A stretch of DNA of 64,000 nt from Adineta ricciae (Eukaryota; Rotifera; Eurotatoria; Adinetida; Adinetidae). Where the stretch lies: positions 30,446 through 94,445 of the forward strand of contig CAJNOJ010000356.1 of the NCBI GenBank assembly GCA_905250025.1, in the 5' to 3' direction. The position numbers were made by a program, and so were the translations under genes. Positions within the stretch are counted from its first letter, which is position 1, and each line of letters opens with the position of its first letter. Positions 43,664 through 56,516 of this stretch are shown in pieces. A model generated the notes under the pieces. The model was given only the letters and a program-made list of their open reading frames with translations. It was not told the DNA's origin and made no database searches.

Positions 43664-46600
43664 ATGACAACTCTTTTTTGAGCAGAACGACTTGATCTAC
43701 TCAAAGATGAACTTCTGCATGAGATCTTCATTCAAACAGCACAAAACTTTCCCGATAAAGTCGCGATTCGTTAGCAAAATGAAGAGATTACTTACTACCA
43801 GCTCTATCAACACGCATCCTATCTAGCTGCAGTTTTACAGCAAACAAAACACATCGGTACAAATGATCGAGTAGCTATATGGTTGGCACGTTCAGCTCAG
43901 TTACACGTTACCATTCTCGCTATTTTGATGACCGGTGCAACGTATGTTCCGTTCGATGCTGATGCACCCGAGGAACGTGTCAACGAAGTACTCGAAGATT
44001 TGCAGATCACACTTCTTCTTGTCGATTCACGTCGTCCGATAACAACACACTCATTAGCATTTAATGTTGAACACGTAGCCGAGAAAACTGATAATATTTG
44101 TAAAATTGAGCAATTAACTGTAGATACACATAGAAATTTACCAGCTTATATCATCTGTACGTCGGGTTCGACAGGCAAACCGAAAGCGATTGCAATCAGT
44201 CATCGAAGTATTTGTCATTTCGTTCGTGCTGATAATGAAGTCATGCAAATCAAGTATGATGATGTTGTTTACCAAGGTTCTTCAGCTGCATTTGATATGT
44301 TTCTTGAAGAAACATTTCTTTCGTATTCTGTGGGCGCAACTTTGGTCGTCGCGTCGAAAACGGATGTTTTAAATAGTGATCAATTACACTTATTCTTCAG
44401 TCGTCATTCAATCACGGTTTTGTTTTGTGTGCCAACGCTACTACTTTTGATGTCCGATGACCCTGCATTGAAAATTCGTCTCATCAATAGCGGCGGAGAA
44501 GCTTGTCCACAAGTAAAAGAGATAAACTCTAAAATAAAGCGCTTCTTCATATGATAATGTTTATGACTCCTAGACACTTGTGGATCGATGGTGGAAAGAG
44601 GATCGAGTGATATTTAATTCTTATGGTCCTACTGAAATAACAGTTGCTGCCACTGTGCAATCTCTGCATCCTGGCCACCCAATTAGCATCGGTGCTCCGT
44701 TACCTAATTATGTATGTTGTTTACTTGATGAGGAGACAGGCCAGCCAACGTCTGAAACAACCGGTGAATTATGCATACGTGGACCAGGTGTTGCTCTGGG
44801 CTATATTAATCGTGAAGCATTGACTAAAGAGAAATTCACGGAATACGGTTATCGCACAGGTGATCGTGTGTCGATTGAGAACGAGAAGATCTACTTCCAT
44901 GAACGAATTGATTCTCAAGTCAAACTTCGTGGTTTTCGTATGGAGCTCGATGAAATCGAACAGGAATTGCTTCAATTAGAAGATAGAGTTGTGTCCGCTG
45001 CTGTGGCTGTTGTTCATGAGCAATTGGTCGCTTTTGTTGTCGGCAGCTTGAGCGAATCACAGATGCGAGAAGAACTCAGACAACGACTTCCTTCTTACAT
45101 GATACCTGACCGATTAATTAAAGTCGATGGAGTAATGCCTCATTTACCCAGCGGCAAAATTGATCGCAAAGCTCTCTTATTGATGGACGATACAATAAAA
45201 CCGAAATTTACTGATACGGAAACTAACTCTAACTTTGAAACAGAACATACTATCGACGAATTAAGTGAAGATAGCCAACCAATCGATGTTATTATTAATA
45301 TTTTTCAAAAGAGTTTCCCACATCAACAAGTAAAGCCTAATAATGATTTCTTCGTCGATCTTGGTGGTCATTCGTTGATCGCCGCACTTACAATCACAGA
45401 ATTACGTAAACATTTTCCCATTGTTGCTTTGAACGATTTATATGAATGTAAAACCGCAACTAAACTTGCTGAACGGTTAACTAGTCAACCAACTGAAAAG
45501 AAAAACGACGAAAGTAGCGCAAAAACTTCTGTTATTTACCTCAAACCTTCTCTGGCAAGGATGATTGTGTGTAGTATTTACCAATTATTAGTAATATTGG
45601 TGCTCGGTACAATTGCTTCCATGGAACTTCTTCTACCATACATAGGGTTTGTTTTACTATTGAAGGAACATGATCTCGGCTACGCATGTCTTGCCGCTTA
45701 TGTAGCGCTGGTTGGTACAATGATAGTTCGATACAGTTTACCCATTTTGGTCAAGTGGATACTGATCGGTCGATTTAAAGAAGGTGACTTTCCTTTGTGG
45801 GGTTCGGTGTACCTGCGCTGGTGGACTATCGAGAAGCTACGAAATCTGGCTATGGAAGGAATATTAGCTGATAGCCCATTGATGAGTATTTACTATCGAC
45901 TTCTTGGTGCTAGAATTGGCCGGAATGTTCATTTGGGCTCTATCAATTGTGCCGCACCTGATCTATTGGAAATCGATAATGAAACAACCATATCATCAGA
46001 AGTGCATTTTCAGACCGCCTTTGTCGAAGATTATACGTTGAAATTTCGTAGAATTTGTATCGACAAAGATGTGTACATCGGACGTCGAAGTGTAGTAAAT
46101 GGGCAAACAAGAATGAACGATTATTCTGAACTAAATGATTTATTCTTTCTGCCGGCTAATACATCCGTACCTACCGGTGAAGTATGGCATGGTTCACCCG
46201 CCACGTATTCTCATAATGTTGAAATGGAAGCATTACCTTATGACGCAGCCAATAGTAAATTCAAATCTCTGATCACTGCGATTATTTTCACTGTGATCGT
46301 TGTTTTCTTCATACCATTCTTCTATTGTATTCCAACGATTCCAGGTCTTATTCTTTTCGAATATGTGGATTTAAAACCAATCAACGACTGGGTACAAGTC
46401 ATTATCTTTGCTGTCCCTGTTGGCATCTTATATACTTGTTTAGTTATTGTACAAATTGTTGTTATCCGGTTTTTGTTTATCGGTACTCCAACAGTAGGTA
46501 TCTATAGCACGCACTCATTTGTTTATATACGAAAGTGGTTATTCGATCGAATTTTCAATATTGCGTTACATATTATCCATACGTTTTATGCTACGCTGTA

Positions 46601-47294
46601 TATGGTACCTTTTCTTCGAGCATTAGGAATGAAGATTGGTAATCGTTGTGAAGTGTCGACGGCGATAGGAATGGTTCATTCATTAGTTGAAATCGATGAT
46701 GAATGTTTTATCGCTGATAATGTTCTTCTTTGTGATCCATACATTCGATTCGGGCAGATGCATTTACAACGGACGACGATTGGTAAACGTGTTTTCATTG
46801 GAAATTCCGCAATCGTTCCAGACGGAATACAAATACCAAATGAATGTTTAATTGGATGCATGTCTCTCGTTGCTGATGGCATGGAAGCAAAACAATCGTG
46901 TCTAGGTTCACCAGCATTTATCTTACCAAATTGAGAACAAGTTACCGATGATATTCCAGAAAGTTTGACATACCATCCTAATACTTCTATGATTGTTCAG
47001 CGTTTTTGTATTGACACGGTACGTGTATTCTTACCGCGAATTATCGTTGTTTTAGAAATCGGTATAGCGATCCAAATTTTCAATCACTTAAACGAATCAG
47101 TTGATTATGGCTATTGCTTATTTCTCTTACCTCTTTTGTACTTCGCTGTACTTGCAATACCATCTACATTGCTTTGTATTGCTCTGAAATGGTTACTGGT
47201 GGGAAAATATCGATTATGTAAAAGAATTCCTACGACCATACGGTTTCGACCTTTTTCAAGGGTCAATCCTCAGGTAGGACTAAATACTGCATAG
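43664..47294 (+). pseudogene. Pls/PosA-type non-ribosomal peptide synthetase with in-frame stops
   Basis: Exons 43664-44512 and 44574-47294 join in phase 0 across a 61-bp intron. In order come an adenylation domain (TSGSTGKPKA, SYGPTEIT, YRTGD, GFRMELDEIE, PSGKIDRKAL), a carrier domain with DLGGHSLIAA (Ser for phosphopantetheine), then several membrane helices and hexapeptide-type repeats with KIGNRCEVS and GKRVFIGNSAIVPDG. This is the layout of bacterial epsilon-poly-lysine synthetase-type enzymes, which have no condensation domain of the usual kind and end in a membrane tail. Three in-frame stops break it: TGA 43679-43681, TAG 43772-43774, TGA 46932-46934. The tail is also cut short at KWLLVGKYRLCKRIP, where a repeat begins. 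The A and carrier domains themselves are open. Likely transferred from bacteria and now decayed, unless stops are sequence errors. Confidence 0.8.
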
Positions 47295-47590
47295 AAACAT
47301 TCAAACTGAAATTTGAAATGATTATAAAAATCTTCCAAAATATCAAAATGAATCTTCAAGAAGCAGTAGAAGCAATTCAATACATAGTAAGAGATTATGT
47401 AAAAGAATTCCTACGACCATACGGTTAATTATACAAATTAGTTACCACGATCTCGATTTCGACCTTTTTTAAGGGTCTTTCATCAAGTGGTTTAATAATC
47501 TGCATATAGAAATTTAACTCAAACAAATCAAAAGATAGAAATCTTTCAATTTACGAAGCATAAATTTCGAAAGCAGCAGATAATCCAATT
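47215..47590. repeat. Imperfect direct repeat at the end of the synthetase
   Basis: Sequence from TTATGTAAAAGAATTCCTAC (47215) through a run similar to CGACCTTTTTCAAGGGTC recurs from 47395 on, with insertions and many changes. The first copy is read as the last codons of the synthetase, so the natural 3' end has been replaced. Confidence 0.6.
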
Positions 47591-47775
47591 TATATATAGG
47601 TGAGTTATATATAGTGGAGCCCTACTATCGCGCTTTCGATCTTTTGATTTGTTTGAGTTAAATTTCTATATGCAGATTATTAAACCACTTGATGAAAGAC
47701 CCTTAAAAAAGGTCGAAATCGAGATCGTGGTAACTAATTTGTATAATTAACCGTATGGTCGTAGGAATTCTTTTA
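47399..47775. repeat. 137-bp perfect inverted repeat with 103-bp spacer
   Basis: Arm 47399-47535 and arm 47639-47775 are exact reverse complements as far as I checked by eye. The right arm ends at the base before the N at 47776. Spacer is AT-rich with GTGAGTTATATATAG. Either a fold-back structure or a contig-end artefact. Confidence 0.85.
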
Positions 47776-47776
47776 C
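47776..47776. other. Assembly joint (single N)
   Basis: Joins the palindrome to the start of segment B inside the 7TM part of the second NHL receptor; that receptor's TM6-TM7 end is missing here. Confidence 0.9.
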
Positions 47777-47803
47777 NGTAGATGAACGAAGAGAATAGCT
47801 ATG

Positions 47804-48427
47804 TTATAATCCTGAACTGATTGCGGATGAGTAGTTACACACCATGTATAACTGACTATCACGGTTTCTTCTGTAGGATTTTTCCTTTATTTCATGCATG
47901 AATATTCCGCGGTAGAGTAGCTCATGAGTGATCGTGCCCATAATCACAATCGGTAAGATGAAGATGATCCATTGAGCAAAACGTTTGCGTTTCTCTTTAT
48001 CGAAACTCATTCCTCTGTAAATACTCATCGCACGTTCAATTGCTACACATGCGCACAGCCAGGCGTCCCAATAAAAGAAAAATTTGAGAAGAGACTCAAT
48101 CCACTTACAGCCACCTGCGAGAACATACTGGAGAATAGATGTACTCATCTGTGTGACGATAACAAGCCAAAACTTGATTGTAAACATTGTAGTCGTTAAC
48201 AGAGAAGGCACTGACGATGCAAGATGATACAATCCACATCCAACTTGTTGCGAACTTGCATTGTGAAAATTTAAAATCGAACAAACGCTGCTGATGACAC
48301 CCGCAAGAAGCATAATTACGGTCAAAGCGCCACTGATTTTGATCAGAAGTGATTGATAGTGTATGGTCGCATTCCGATTGACCTCCAAACGTAACATATC
48401 GTCGAGAGTGAGACCAATACTTTTCAC
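47804..48427 (-). pseudogene. 7TM part of the NHL receptor, segment B (cut by gap)
   Basis: Starts reading at KSIGLTLDDMLRLEVNRNAT and stays open through TM1-TM5, without the 2-bp insertion seen in A. The frame is lost after HEIKEK at the same place as in A; a one-base shift there would read on as ETVIVSYTWCVTTHPQSVQ. The joint at 47776 removes TM6-TM7. So TM1-TM4 are better preserved here than in A. Confidence 0.7.
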
Positions 48428-48569
48428 TTGAACATTGCACGGACCATCGACATAACAATAAGTAGAATTATGTTAACTAAGCTAATCGATGAAAGGAAAA
48501 CAATCAAAGAGTACTCTATTTAAAGAAAGAACAAAACATGTGTACGTTCTGTCTTCGTAGGTAGTTACT

Positions 48570-51160
48570 TACTAAAGCGTGGCAAAGTAACATTTGACGG
48601 CAAGTAATGTGTATATGATGTCTGACCAAAGATAAACGGTATGTTTTATTTCGCCATCATTGGAACATATACCGTATGCTCATCGACTGAAATTAAATTT
48701 TTCTTTGGATTCAGCAGATCGAAATGGTTTTTGTAGATGTAAATGTTTATATCCGAGTTCTGCATAATGGAAAAATCATAGTATGTATCAGCGAATACAG
48801 TCAATTCTATAGTTTCCTAGTAATAATTCACACGAGTACACTCTTTGTCATACTTTTGATTATCTGTTATTAGTTCTGATGAATACGTCAAGTAAATGAC
48901 TGGTGAGATATCTATTCAGGAACAATGTTAGGCTTGGTTTTTCAGTGCTCGTGAAGATTATGTGGAGTACTCACCCGTGCGTTGAAAATAGACATGACTT
49001 TTGCCAAAAGTTTTGAACGAGAAATCCCACATTTGGTCCAGCTTGCATACGGTCACAACGAATACGTAGCGAGTATCGCTAAGAAGCTCAAGAGTAATTG
49101 TACGCTATTCATAACGTTTACAAGTATTTTTTCGTTTAAGTAAACATCCAAATGGAATGAGTGCATAAAAATCATGCTCATAGATATAAAGTCTCATGCC
49201 CATCTCCGTAATTTCATCTATCATAATAGTGTAAAAGCCACTTTCGATGACACCTACTTGTACTGCTTCATAGTATTCTCTGGGATCTGCTTCACAATCA
49301 ATAGGAGAATATTTTTTGCTGTCGTGTGTCAGTGTGGAAGTATATGTTGATTCAATGAATTGTTCAATATTTAATCAATCCAAAGAGTATTGTGAACCTA
49401 CTACTCTAAGTCATGTTTTCAATCTATTTTGTGTTAAAAATGACTGCTTAACGTGTCCGAAATTTAGGGATAAATAGAAAGTGCAAAGGAAGTGCATAGC
49501 TTGACTCGCATTTCTGTAACAAAATTTATAGAACGATCAAGTAACACTTTATTTCTACTGTATGTCATCCGAATACTGTGATTGAGAACGGACCTGTTAC
49601 AAATGGATTGTATGTTGTTATAACCAATATGTACTTCGTATAGACATGAAGTTCAAGTGTAAATTCGAATCGATCGTTACTGCAGCGTTCGCGGCTTGTC
49701 GGATCAAACGGGTGAAAACGATCTTTGTAGACATAGCCGTATAGCTCGATATTGCTGACACCAATTAAGATGTAAAAACCATTTTGACTTACAAATATTT
49801 CAATGGCTTCGTAGAAAAAAGCGGAGGAATAAAATGGAGCGTGTGCAAATCTCCCATGATCTTCTGTTAAAAATGTCGATGAAAAAGTTGCCCGAATCGT
49901 TGTTGGAACATCGACTAAATAAAAGCAAAATGATTTGTACTTGAATAATGAATATCAACAATTTTGTCACAGTTATTCTCATGTGTTATAGAGCTTTTCC
50001 TAAGATTACTCAAAATATTAGTCCAAGAATAAACTTACAGTCCATTAATTCTATTTTCCATTTAAGAAATGATTTCAACTCTTCAGTGGCAGTCAACGTA
50101 AAAGAAATGTATGTTGAAAATACTATTCCAATTGAAATATTGGGTTCTTACCACAAGAATCTTCGAGCAAATCGAATTTTTGGATTCGGCTATTTCCTTT
50201 ATCAACAACAAACAAGTTCCCATAGATATCAAAGCGGAATCTCTGTGGTGATTTCAATTGATGAGATCGTGTACCGCCTCCATCACATCCAACTAAACAT
50301 CGAAAGCCATTAAGTCCAGACGCAACGATACGATTGTTTCCGCCATCGGGGATGAAAAGATAATTGTAAGCGTCTAATATAACTGAATGTGGTTGAGAGA
50401 GTCCAATTGTAATATCTGATGAGCTTTGTCCTGCAACTGTTTCATCTAACCGAAAAAGCTGAATCCGCGACATACAGATCGCAATCAGTATCAACAAAGA
50501 TCCCTTCAGGGTCATCTAGTTCAATGTCACTGGAACCGTCACGACCTGTACCAGCCACAACCATCATTTCCATCTCATTGTCGACCGGTGTCTTCCAAAC
50601 TATATCTTCCAAAACTGACGAACAATATAAATAACCGCTAGAAGCAACGAAAAGACTAGCACATTGTGTTTTAACTTCCATAATGTTACCAGAACTATTC
50701 GCACTTGACACCCATTTGAGAACTTTCTTCTCAGATATATTAACATCAACATAGACTTCACCAATGTTTGAAACAAATATCGATGGAGACACCGACCACT
50801 TTGTTCTCAGAATCTTCGTAGCATGGATACTATTCGGATTCCAAATTAGAATTTGATGTTTTTGAGAAGGAGCAACATGGATTGTATTGCTTCTATCGAT
50901 AAATATGTCGGCACCCTCTGTTCCAAGTAGATCGCTATTGACAAAAGTGGTTGCAGTTTAGCTCCATTTGACTGAACGAAAGAGCTACACAACGAAAACA
51001 GGTGATCTGGAGAGAAATTTCATAAGTTTTTCCAGACAGCCGTCGAGTGACAGGCGTTCTCGAATTGAAATGGTTACCTGATATGATTTCATTGAAGGCA
51101 ATCAGTAAAAAGATCATGAGCACAAAAAAGAACGACGATTTAATAACATGTCAAAGGAGC
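48570..51160 (-). pseudogene. NHL and beta-repeat exons of the receptor, segment B
   Basis: Same exon plan as 30119-32812 but broken many times. One base is inserted in the signal peptide (near 51130). A deletion of about 20 bp and a TAA (WS-stop-TATTF) lie at the start of the propeller exon (near 50960). A 16-bp deletion in the last-but-one blade falls near 50467. There are stops in the beta repeats at KRYE-stop-R (near 49110) and YY-stop-ET (near 48818). The donor of the first beta-repeat exon is lost by deletion near 49558. Pieces such as PSIFVSNIGEVYVDVNISEK are still clear. Confidence 0.82.
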
Positions 51161-51340
51161 TTAGAATAATAAAACCGTCTTCTGTTCGTGCACTCTCCAG
51201 TATCTATGTTTCTCTTGCTTTTCATGATTGATGCAAGTAAATACTTGTTTTTACCACGAATCACTTCAACGACGTTCTTTCTTTTCTCCTCGCATATTTA
51301 CAATAACTCTGTAATTCACATCGATTCATCATTCATTCAT

Positions 51341-51665
51341 TCATGACAACACTATTGAAGCATAATAAATCCAAGTCTTGTATCTAAATGTGAACAAGAC
51401 GAGAATGTTCGGTTGCTTATTTAGAATATTTGGATTTATGATGAACAGATAACGATCAACTGAGAGATGAGCATCGCGAAACAAGAGAGTTGTATTTAGA
51501 CTGTAGTTGAGAGCAATCCAGAACTTGCAGAAACGATAAGTCTCGAATGGAACAAGGCCGCTCCTCAGAAACGCCAACAAAAATTGAAAGCGACTTTGCT
51601 TTGATGTATGATGATGTTGTTGAACCGATGTCTGCTGACTCGTTCATTTGGATCAGATAAATCAA
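51341..51665 (-). pseudogene. Relic of a 7TM receptor, segment B
   Basis: Keeps more of exon 2 than segment A: AFLRSGLVPFETYRFCKFWI and HLSVDRYLFIINPNILNK, followed by the start of exon 3. Intact relative is at 16500-17621. Exon 1 is cut short after about 20 codons and TM1 is missing. Confidence 0.78.
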
Positions 51666-52983
51666 ACTGATTATTGCAGTATGGCATTAACTACCTGAAA
51701 AAAGGGGATTGTGATTTCGGTCTTCGTCCTTATGTGTGGAATACGCGTTTTCAAACGCGTTTCGAAAGCTCAAGACCTATAAAAAGCTAGTAGCTATCAA
51801 CGGAAAACTTTAGAAAAAGCTATTTCAGACCGGTTCTTATTACAACTTCGATCGTAGAACGATCTTTTCTCCTGATTTGTGTAGGAAAAAAAACACTTGA
51901 AGGATATACTTGAATGCCAGGAACAACGAAAAAGCAGAAAAGATTTCGAGGCGAGGCATCAGTGAACTAAGATACAAAACTTAATCTACTGCGCATATAA
52001 TTTATTCCGATGAATCTGTGAGGGTTTACTTGAAAAAAAACTCATTGAATTGGGTCAACTGAGGGATTAGTTAGAGAAAGAACACGAGTTTATTCTGGGT
52101 GTCGTGGATCTGTCTGCATTCTCTGTAGTTTCTAATTGGTTTACATATTATATTTCGTCGACATATTCAATAATATGATTCAAAAGGATTTAAAATTTTC
52201 TATTTGATTTCGTTCGCATGATAAGTTCTGAAGCATAATGACCTGTTCACGGGCGCGTTTCTGCATATCCGAGACAGTGCATCCTAGTTTTTTGGAAAAA
52301 TGTTTGTAAAACTGGATTTTTCTCTGCATATGGCATCTACCTCTTTACGACCTCAATCCGCTGAGGACAGTTGCAGTTCCGGTCAATCGATGAGAATAAT
52401 TATATATAAAAATCTATTGGAGTGACTGCAAACGCATCCTCCATGTGACAGCTAGTGATCCGTGCACGTTGGATAAAGAGAAAATTAAAAAAAAGAAAGA
52501 ATCAGAATACCTGCACGCATCAGCAGTTTTCACCTACGAATGTGTAAAACAGGTAGATAAAGAACGAAAAATATGAAATAAACAAACAGCAAACGTGCAC
52601 GCATTCGGAGCGTAAAATATATGATTGTTTAATAGAAGTGAGTCTTTCAAAGTAAAACCTGATGTGTACATTGATGTATAGTGCAGTTTCGAATTATTTA
52701 AGGTTAAAATGTAATATACAGAGCGATTGGGGATGTTTTACAGATGCAGAAACGTGACAGATTTTTCGAAAAGAATGATAAACAATCGCTTTTTCCTGTC
52801 CGACTTGAGTCTAGTCACAATTTTATGACAAATCGAGCATTTTCTCAAAAAGTCACCTTATACTTATAATCAACGTAAGAAGTTCCCCTTCGGACGCTAC
52901 TTATTGCGATTTTCTATCGTTTAAGAGCTCCAATCAAATCCATCAACAGATACTTGCATGTCTTTATACTCTCTAGGTATTCC
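51666..52983. other. Spacer and upstream flank of the VC0807-like gene, segment B
   Basis: Matches 33672-34842 with an extra stretch of about 160 bp near 51810-51970. No gene. Confidence 0.5.
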
Positions 52984-53877
52984 ATGACTTCAAATTATGA
53001 ACGATTTGAATTCGATTCTGTCCCAGAAAAACAATTGCCCTCGCAAAACAAAGTTTCCACATGGAACACGTTCAAACACCACATTCCTCGTATTCTGATT
53101 ACGGCTTTCATCGATATGTTCGTGCCACTTATAATTTATTTTCTTCTTAAAAATCGGATTCCGTCCGTGTACGCTCTTTTACTCGCTGGTGCTCCGCCTT
53201 TCTTCATGGTTATATACAAAGCTATCCAGGAAAGTTCGTTTGATGCAATCGGCTTTCTTGTCTGTGCTGCGTTTTTACTCGCAGCTGTGTCTGCCGTATT
53301 CTTCGATGATCCTTACATACTCTTATTTGAAAAGTCATTTGTCACTGGCATAGGAGTAGTAGCATTTTCCATTACATTGATTCCATTCCGATGTCACTAT
53401 TCCAGTAAATATCAATGGCGACCATTAGTGTATTATTTCTATCACGATTTAATACCAGTAAATCGAACGGAATTCGGATTACCCGATAGTGCGTTTGATG
53501 ACGACCAATACACAGAGCGTACGGAACTCAGAAATGAAATGGCAAGCAAAGGAATATCTCGTGCAGGAGAAGCCCGTTTAGTTTATGCATGGCTGTACGA
53601 GCATTGCTCATCGTTCCGTATTTCATGTTATTTCATGACATCCGTCTGGGCGGTAGCCTTTTTGAGCGACTTTATCATCCGATTTGCTCTCTATGCTGCT
53701 AACGCATCAATAAACACGATGTACGTATGGGGACAAATTACATTCTGTATCGCTTGTGCTCTATGCGCTGTTCTACAGATACTGACGATGACAATTGAAC
53801 GAAAGTATACGTTAGCGTACATTGAGCAATGGAAAATTGAACATCTGAATGCTCAACAATTGCCGTCAACCAGATAA
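52984..53877 (+). CDS. VC0807-like integral membrane protein, segment B
   Basis: 297 residues, fully colinear with 34843-35736, no indel. The 21 replacements are spread along the protein and mostly conservative (L/F, I/V, S/A). It has the same helices and the same Arg/Glu-rich loop. Preservation while neighbours decay argues for function in both copies. Confidence 0.6.
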   Translation: MTSNYERFEFDSVPEKQLPSQNKVSTWNTFKHHIPRILITAFIDMFVPLIIYFLLKNRIPSVYALLLAGAPPFFMVIYKAIQESSFDAIGFLVCAAFLLAAVSAVFFDDPYILLFEKSFVTGIGVVAFSITLIPFRCHYSSKYQWRPLVYYFYHDLIPVNRTEFGLPDSAFDDDQYTERTELRNEMASKGISRAGEARLVYAWLYEHCSSFRISCYFMTSVWAVAFLSDFIIRFALYAANASINTMYVWGQITFCIACALCAVLQILTMTIERKYTLAYIEQWKIEHLNAQQLPSTR

Positions 53878-55990
53878 CAAGATCATTATCGAGAAAAAAA
53901 ATGTTTTTCTATGAATTGAAATATCCACAATAAATCGGTATGAGCTATTGCTTCACTCACAGAGTTGTCTATGTAGAATCCTTTAATTTTTGGCATATCA
54001 TGCGACAATAACGACCACCATAAAAGGAAGTTTATCACACAGATAGTATCAGTTGCACATTTGTGAGCCTACCTTTATCAAGAAGTAACGCTTTCGGATT
54101 TCGTACCCAATGCTCTTGCGATGGCTAGACATGAAGCACATCGGCTGTCAAAAGAAAGTTTGCCTTTCATTTATCTCACCAATTCATTGTTTTTGACGGC
54201 CTAATAACTGAGTACCTTTTGAGCCTCATGTTGTCTCGTATTCCTTCAAGTCAGAAGAAACCAAAACGATAACGAAATAAAGCAGCGTCGTACATGAGGA
54301 ATACTTTGAATAAAATCATGAATATTTGCGTTTTTAGTCGCTTGCAAGATTTCATCCAGTGGAATACTTGTTCGATTATTATTCCCATAAGCAATATTTT
54401 CACAAATTGTCATGTCAAATAAAATAGGTTCTTGGGCTATTTGAACATTTACCACTTAACATGGTCATTTTGGTACGGATTATAGCAAATACTGGCTCTA
54501 CTGCTCCATTGAGTAAAGCTGCAACACATCCCTTATCTTCATCAAGGAGTCAAATTTTTGAATCTCGAGTGAGTGCTCGAGCGATAGCTAACTATAAAGC
54601 AAATTGATAAACAATATTGTACCTTGCTTCACTGATCACAATTCAGTGTTTCTGCCCACCAGACAGTGCAGTTTCATACTTCTGCATAAAACTTAGAACC
54701 AGTGAGTCAAATAAGTGAGAAGTTTTTGAAAACTTACATCAAGCAAAGTCATGATATAGTCATGTGCATTCGCCATTTTCGCTGCTTGTATTGTTTCTTT
54801 TTCAGTCACTGAATGCGTCCCAACAAAAACGGTTCCTGACTACCAACACCGATATGTTTTCGAAGCCATTTCGAATTGTATTCAGTGATGTCCTTGTCAT
54901 CGATCAGTATGGAACTTGAGTTTAGACCATAGAGTCTTTGTAATGATTGCACACATGTGGATTTTTTGAACCCGAGCAGGTCGCGAGAGCAACGGTTCGA
55001 CAGGGTGAACTTCAAATAATAGATTCAAGAGATATGGAACGTTTCGTCGTTATGGATAAGCACAATTGACGTCAGAAAAACGTATATCACCAATAAAATC
55101 AGCGCTTGTTTTTCTTATAATCATTGAATAAGTAATGATCGTCGATAGCTGCAAAAGATATACTGTAAGGTTTGTGCATTAAAAACATGTAACTTACTTC
55201 ATCGACAACTTTCTGTCCTCGATAAGCAGCTGCTTGTGTCTCAATTAATGCTTGAAACTGTGAAGCGATATATTTTAGCGTAATTACAGCATTTAAAATC
55301 GAGAAGAAAACCTGAAAAGAATTCACTTGCAGTATTCGCAAGATCTTCTCTCCGGTGCGTACCGCACACACACAACACCAATCATGTACTGATCTTCTCG
55401 AATAAATTTGGCATCATACCAACATCCCTTAAATAGACTTAAATAACGAACAAACCTACTTTTAACGATATGCAAGCAGCAAGTCTAGATCCGCTTTGAA
55501 ACTACCAATGATGCTTTTCTTAGTTGCGGTTCCCTTTGATTTCTCAAGTGACTGTTCGTAACCAAAAAGAAAACATGGAATTGATCACTTTTCGCTTTCG
55601 AAATACCTGTTATACAAACTATGGATTTCTTTTTCTTGGTCGTTATATGACAGAACAGCACGAATTTTTCTCACTCGAGGGCAAATTTACCATAAAACTG
55701 ACAACGAATGAAGTGAGAATGATTGATAATGTAGATAGTACCATCAATGCTAGTTTCCATCCTTTGACGAAACCTAGGTCGTTACGAATTTTCGTTACTC
55801 CTATGCACAGAAAAGATCAACGTACCAATTACAATAGAACACTAATGCAAAAGTAACATGGGTAAATACAATTAGTTGATACTGGTTGGAGAATGTTTAC
55901 AGTTTCACCTGATTACCTTTTCTTCCAACGCCATCGACTGATCGGTGATCGGTTTTCGCTCTTATCGTTCGGTACAACAATATGCGTCAT
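53878..55990 (-). pseudogene. ABCB transporter relic, segment B
   Basis: Same pieces as in segment A: QAAAYRGQKVVDEVSY near 55220, SSILIDDKDITEYNSKWLRK near 54880, [19 protein letters not shown] near 54400, [12 protein letters not shown] near 54320. The H-loop piece present in A near 35960 is deleted here. Residues before the Walker A are better kept than in A (KKSTCVQSLQRLY), showing A and B decayed partly independently. Confidence 0.8.
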
Positions 55991-56516
55991 GAGAAATTCC
56001 TACAGCAGCAACGGCGCTCATGTTCATCTTACAAATGCACGAGTATCACATAGTACAAGAATAGTACGTTGATCGAAGTCATTGATTCGTGAGATGACAT
56101 CAACAAATTAAAATCTTGCTAGTACGAAACGATGTTTACTGTTTGAATGTGAATGCAGTCTATACATTTAAAAAGTTCTGAGTACGTAAAAGGAGTAGAT
56201 TTTATTTAAAATTCAACAGACTAGATTGATGAAATAAACGAATGATTAGCGAAAAAGTTTCAATAATGTTTTAGTCTGTGTATCCAAAGCAGTGTTTTAC
56301 GGACAATTCGCAGTACGCCTATCAAAGCAAAAGAGCGAGCTCGTTTTACGCGTATGTTAAGACGTACATTGTACTTCACGCTGCGCACTGCAATCGAACA
56401 ACTTGCTTCTTTTACGCTGAATAAATCGCGCTAGCTTAAAAACTTCGAGAGTGAAAACAGTTATTTAGAATGAATCGTGTACATTGAAAAATATTATTCA
56501 CGAATATCAATTCCGT
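55991..56516. other. Spacer before the receptor, segment B
   Basis: Matches 38461-38986; no gene seen. Confidence 0.5.
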
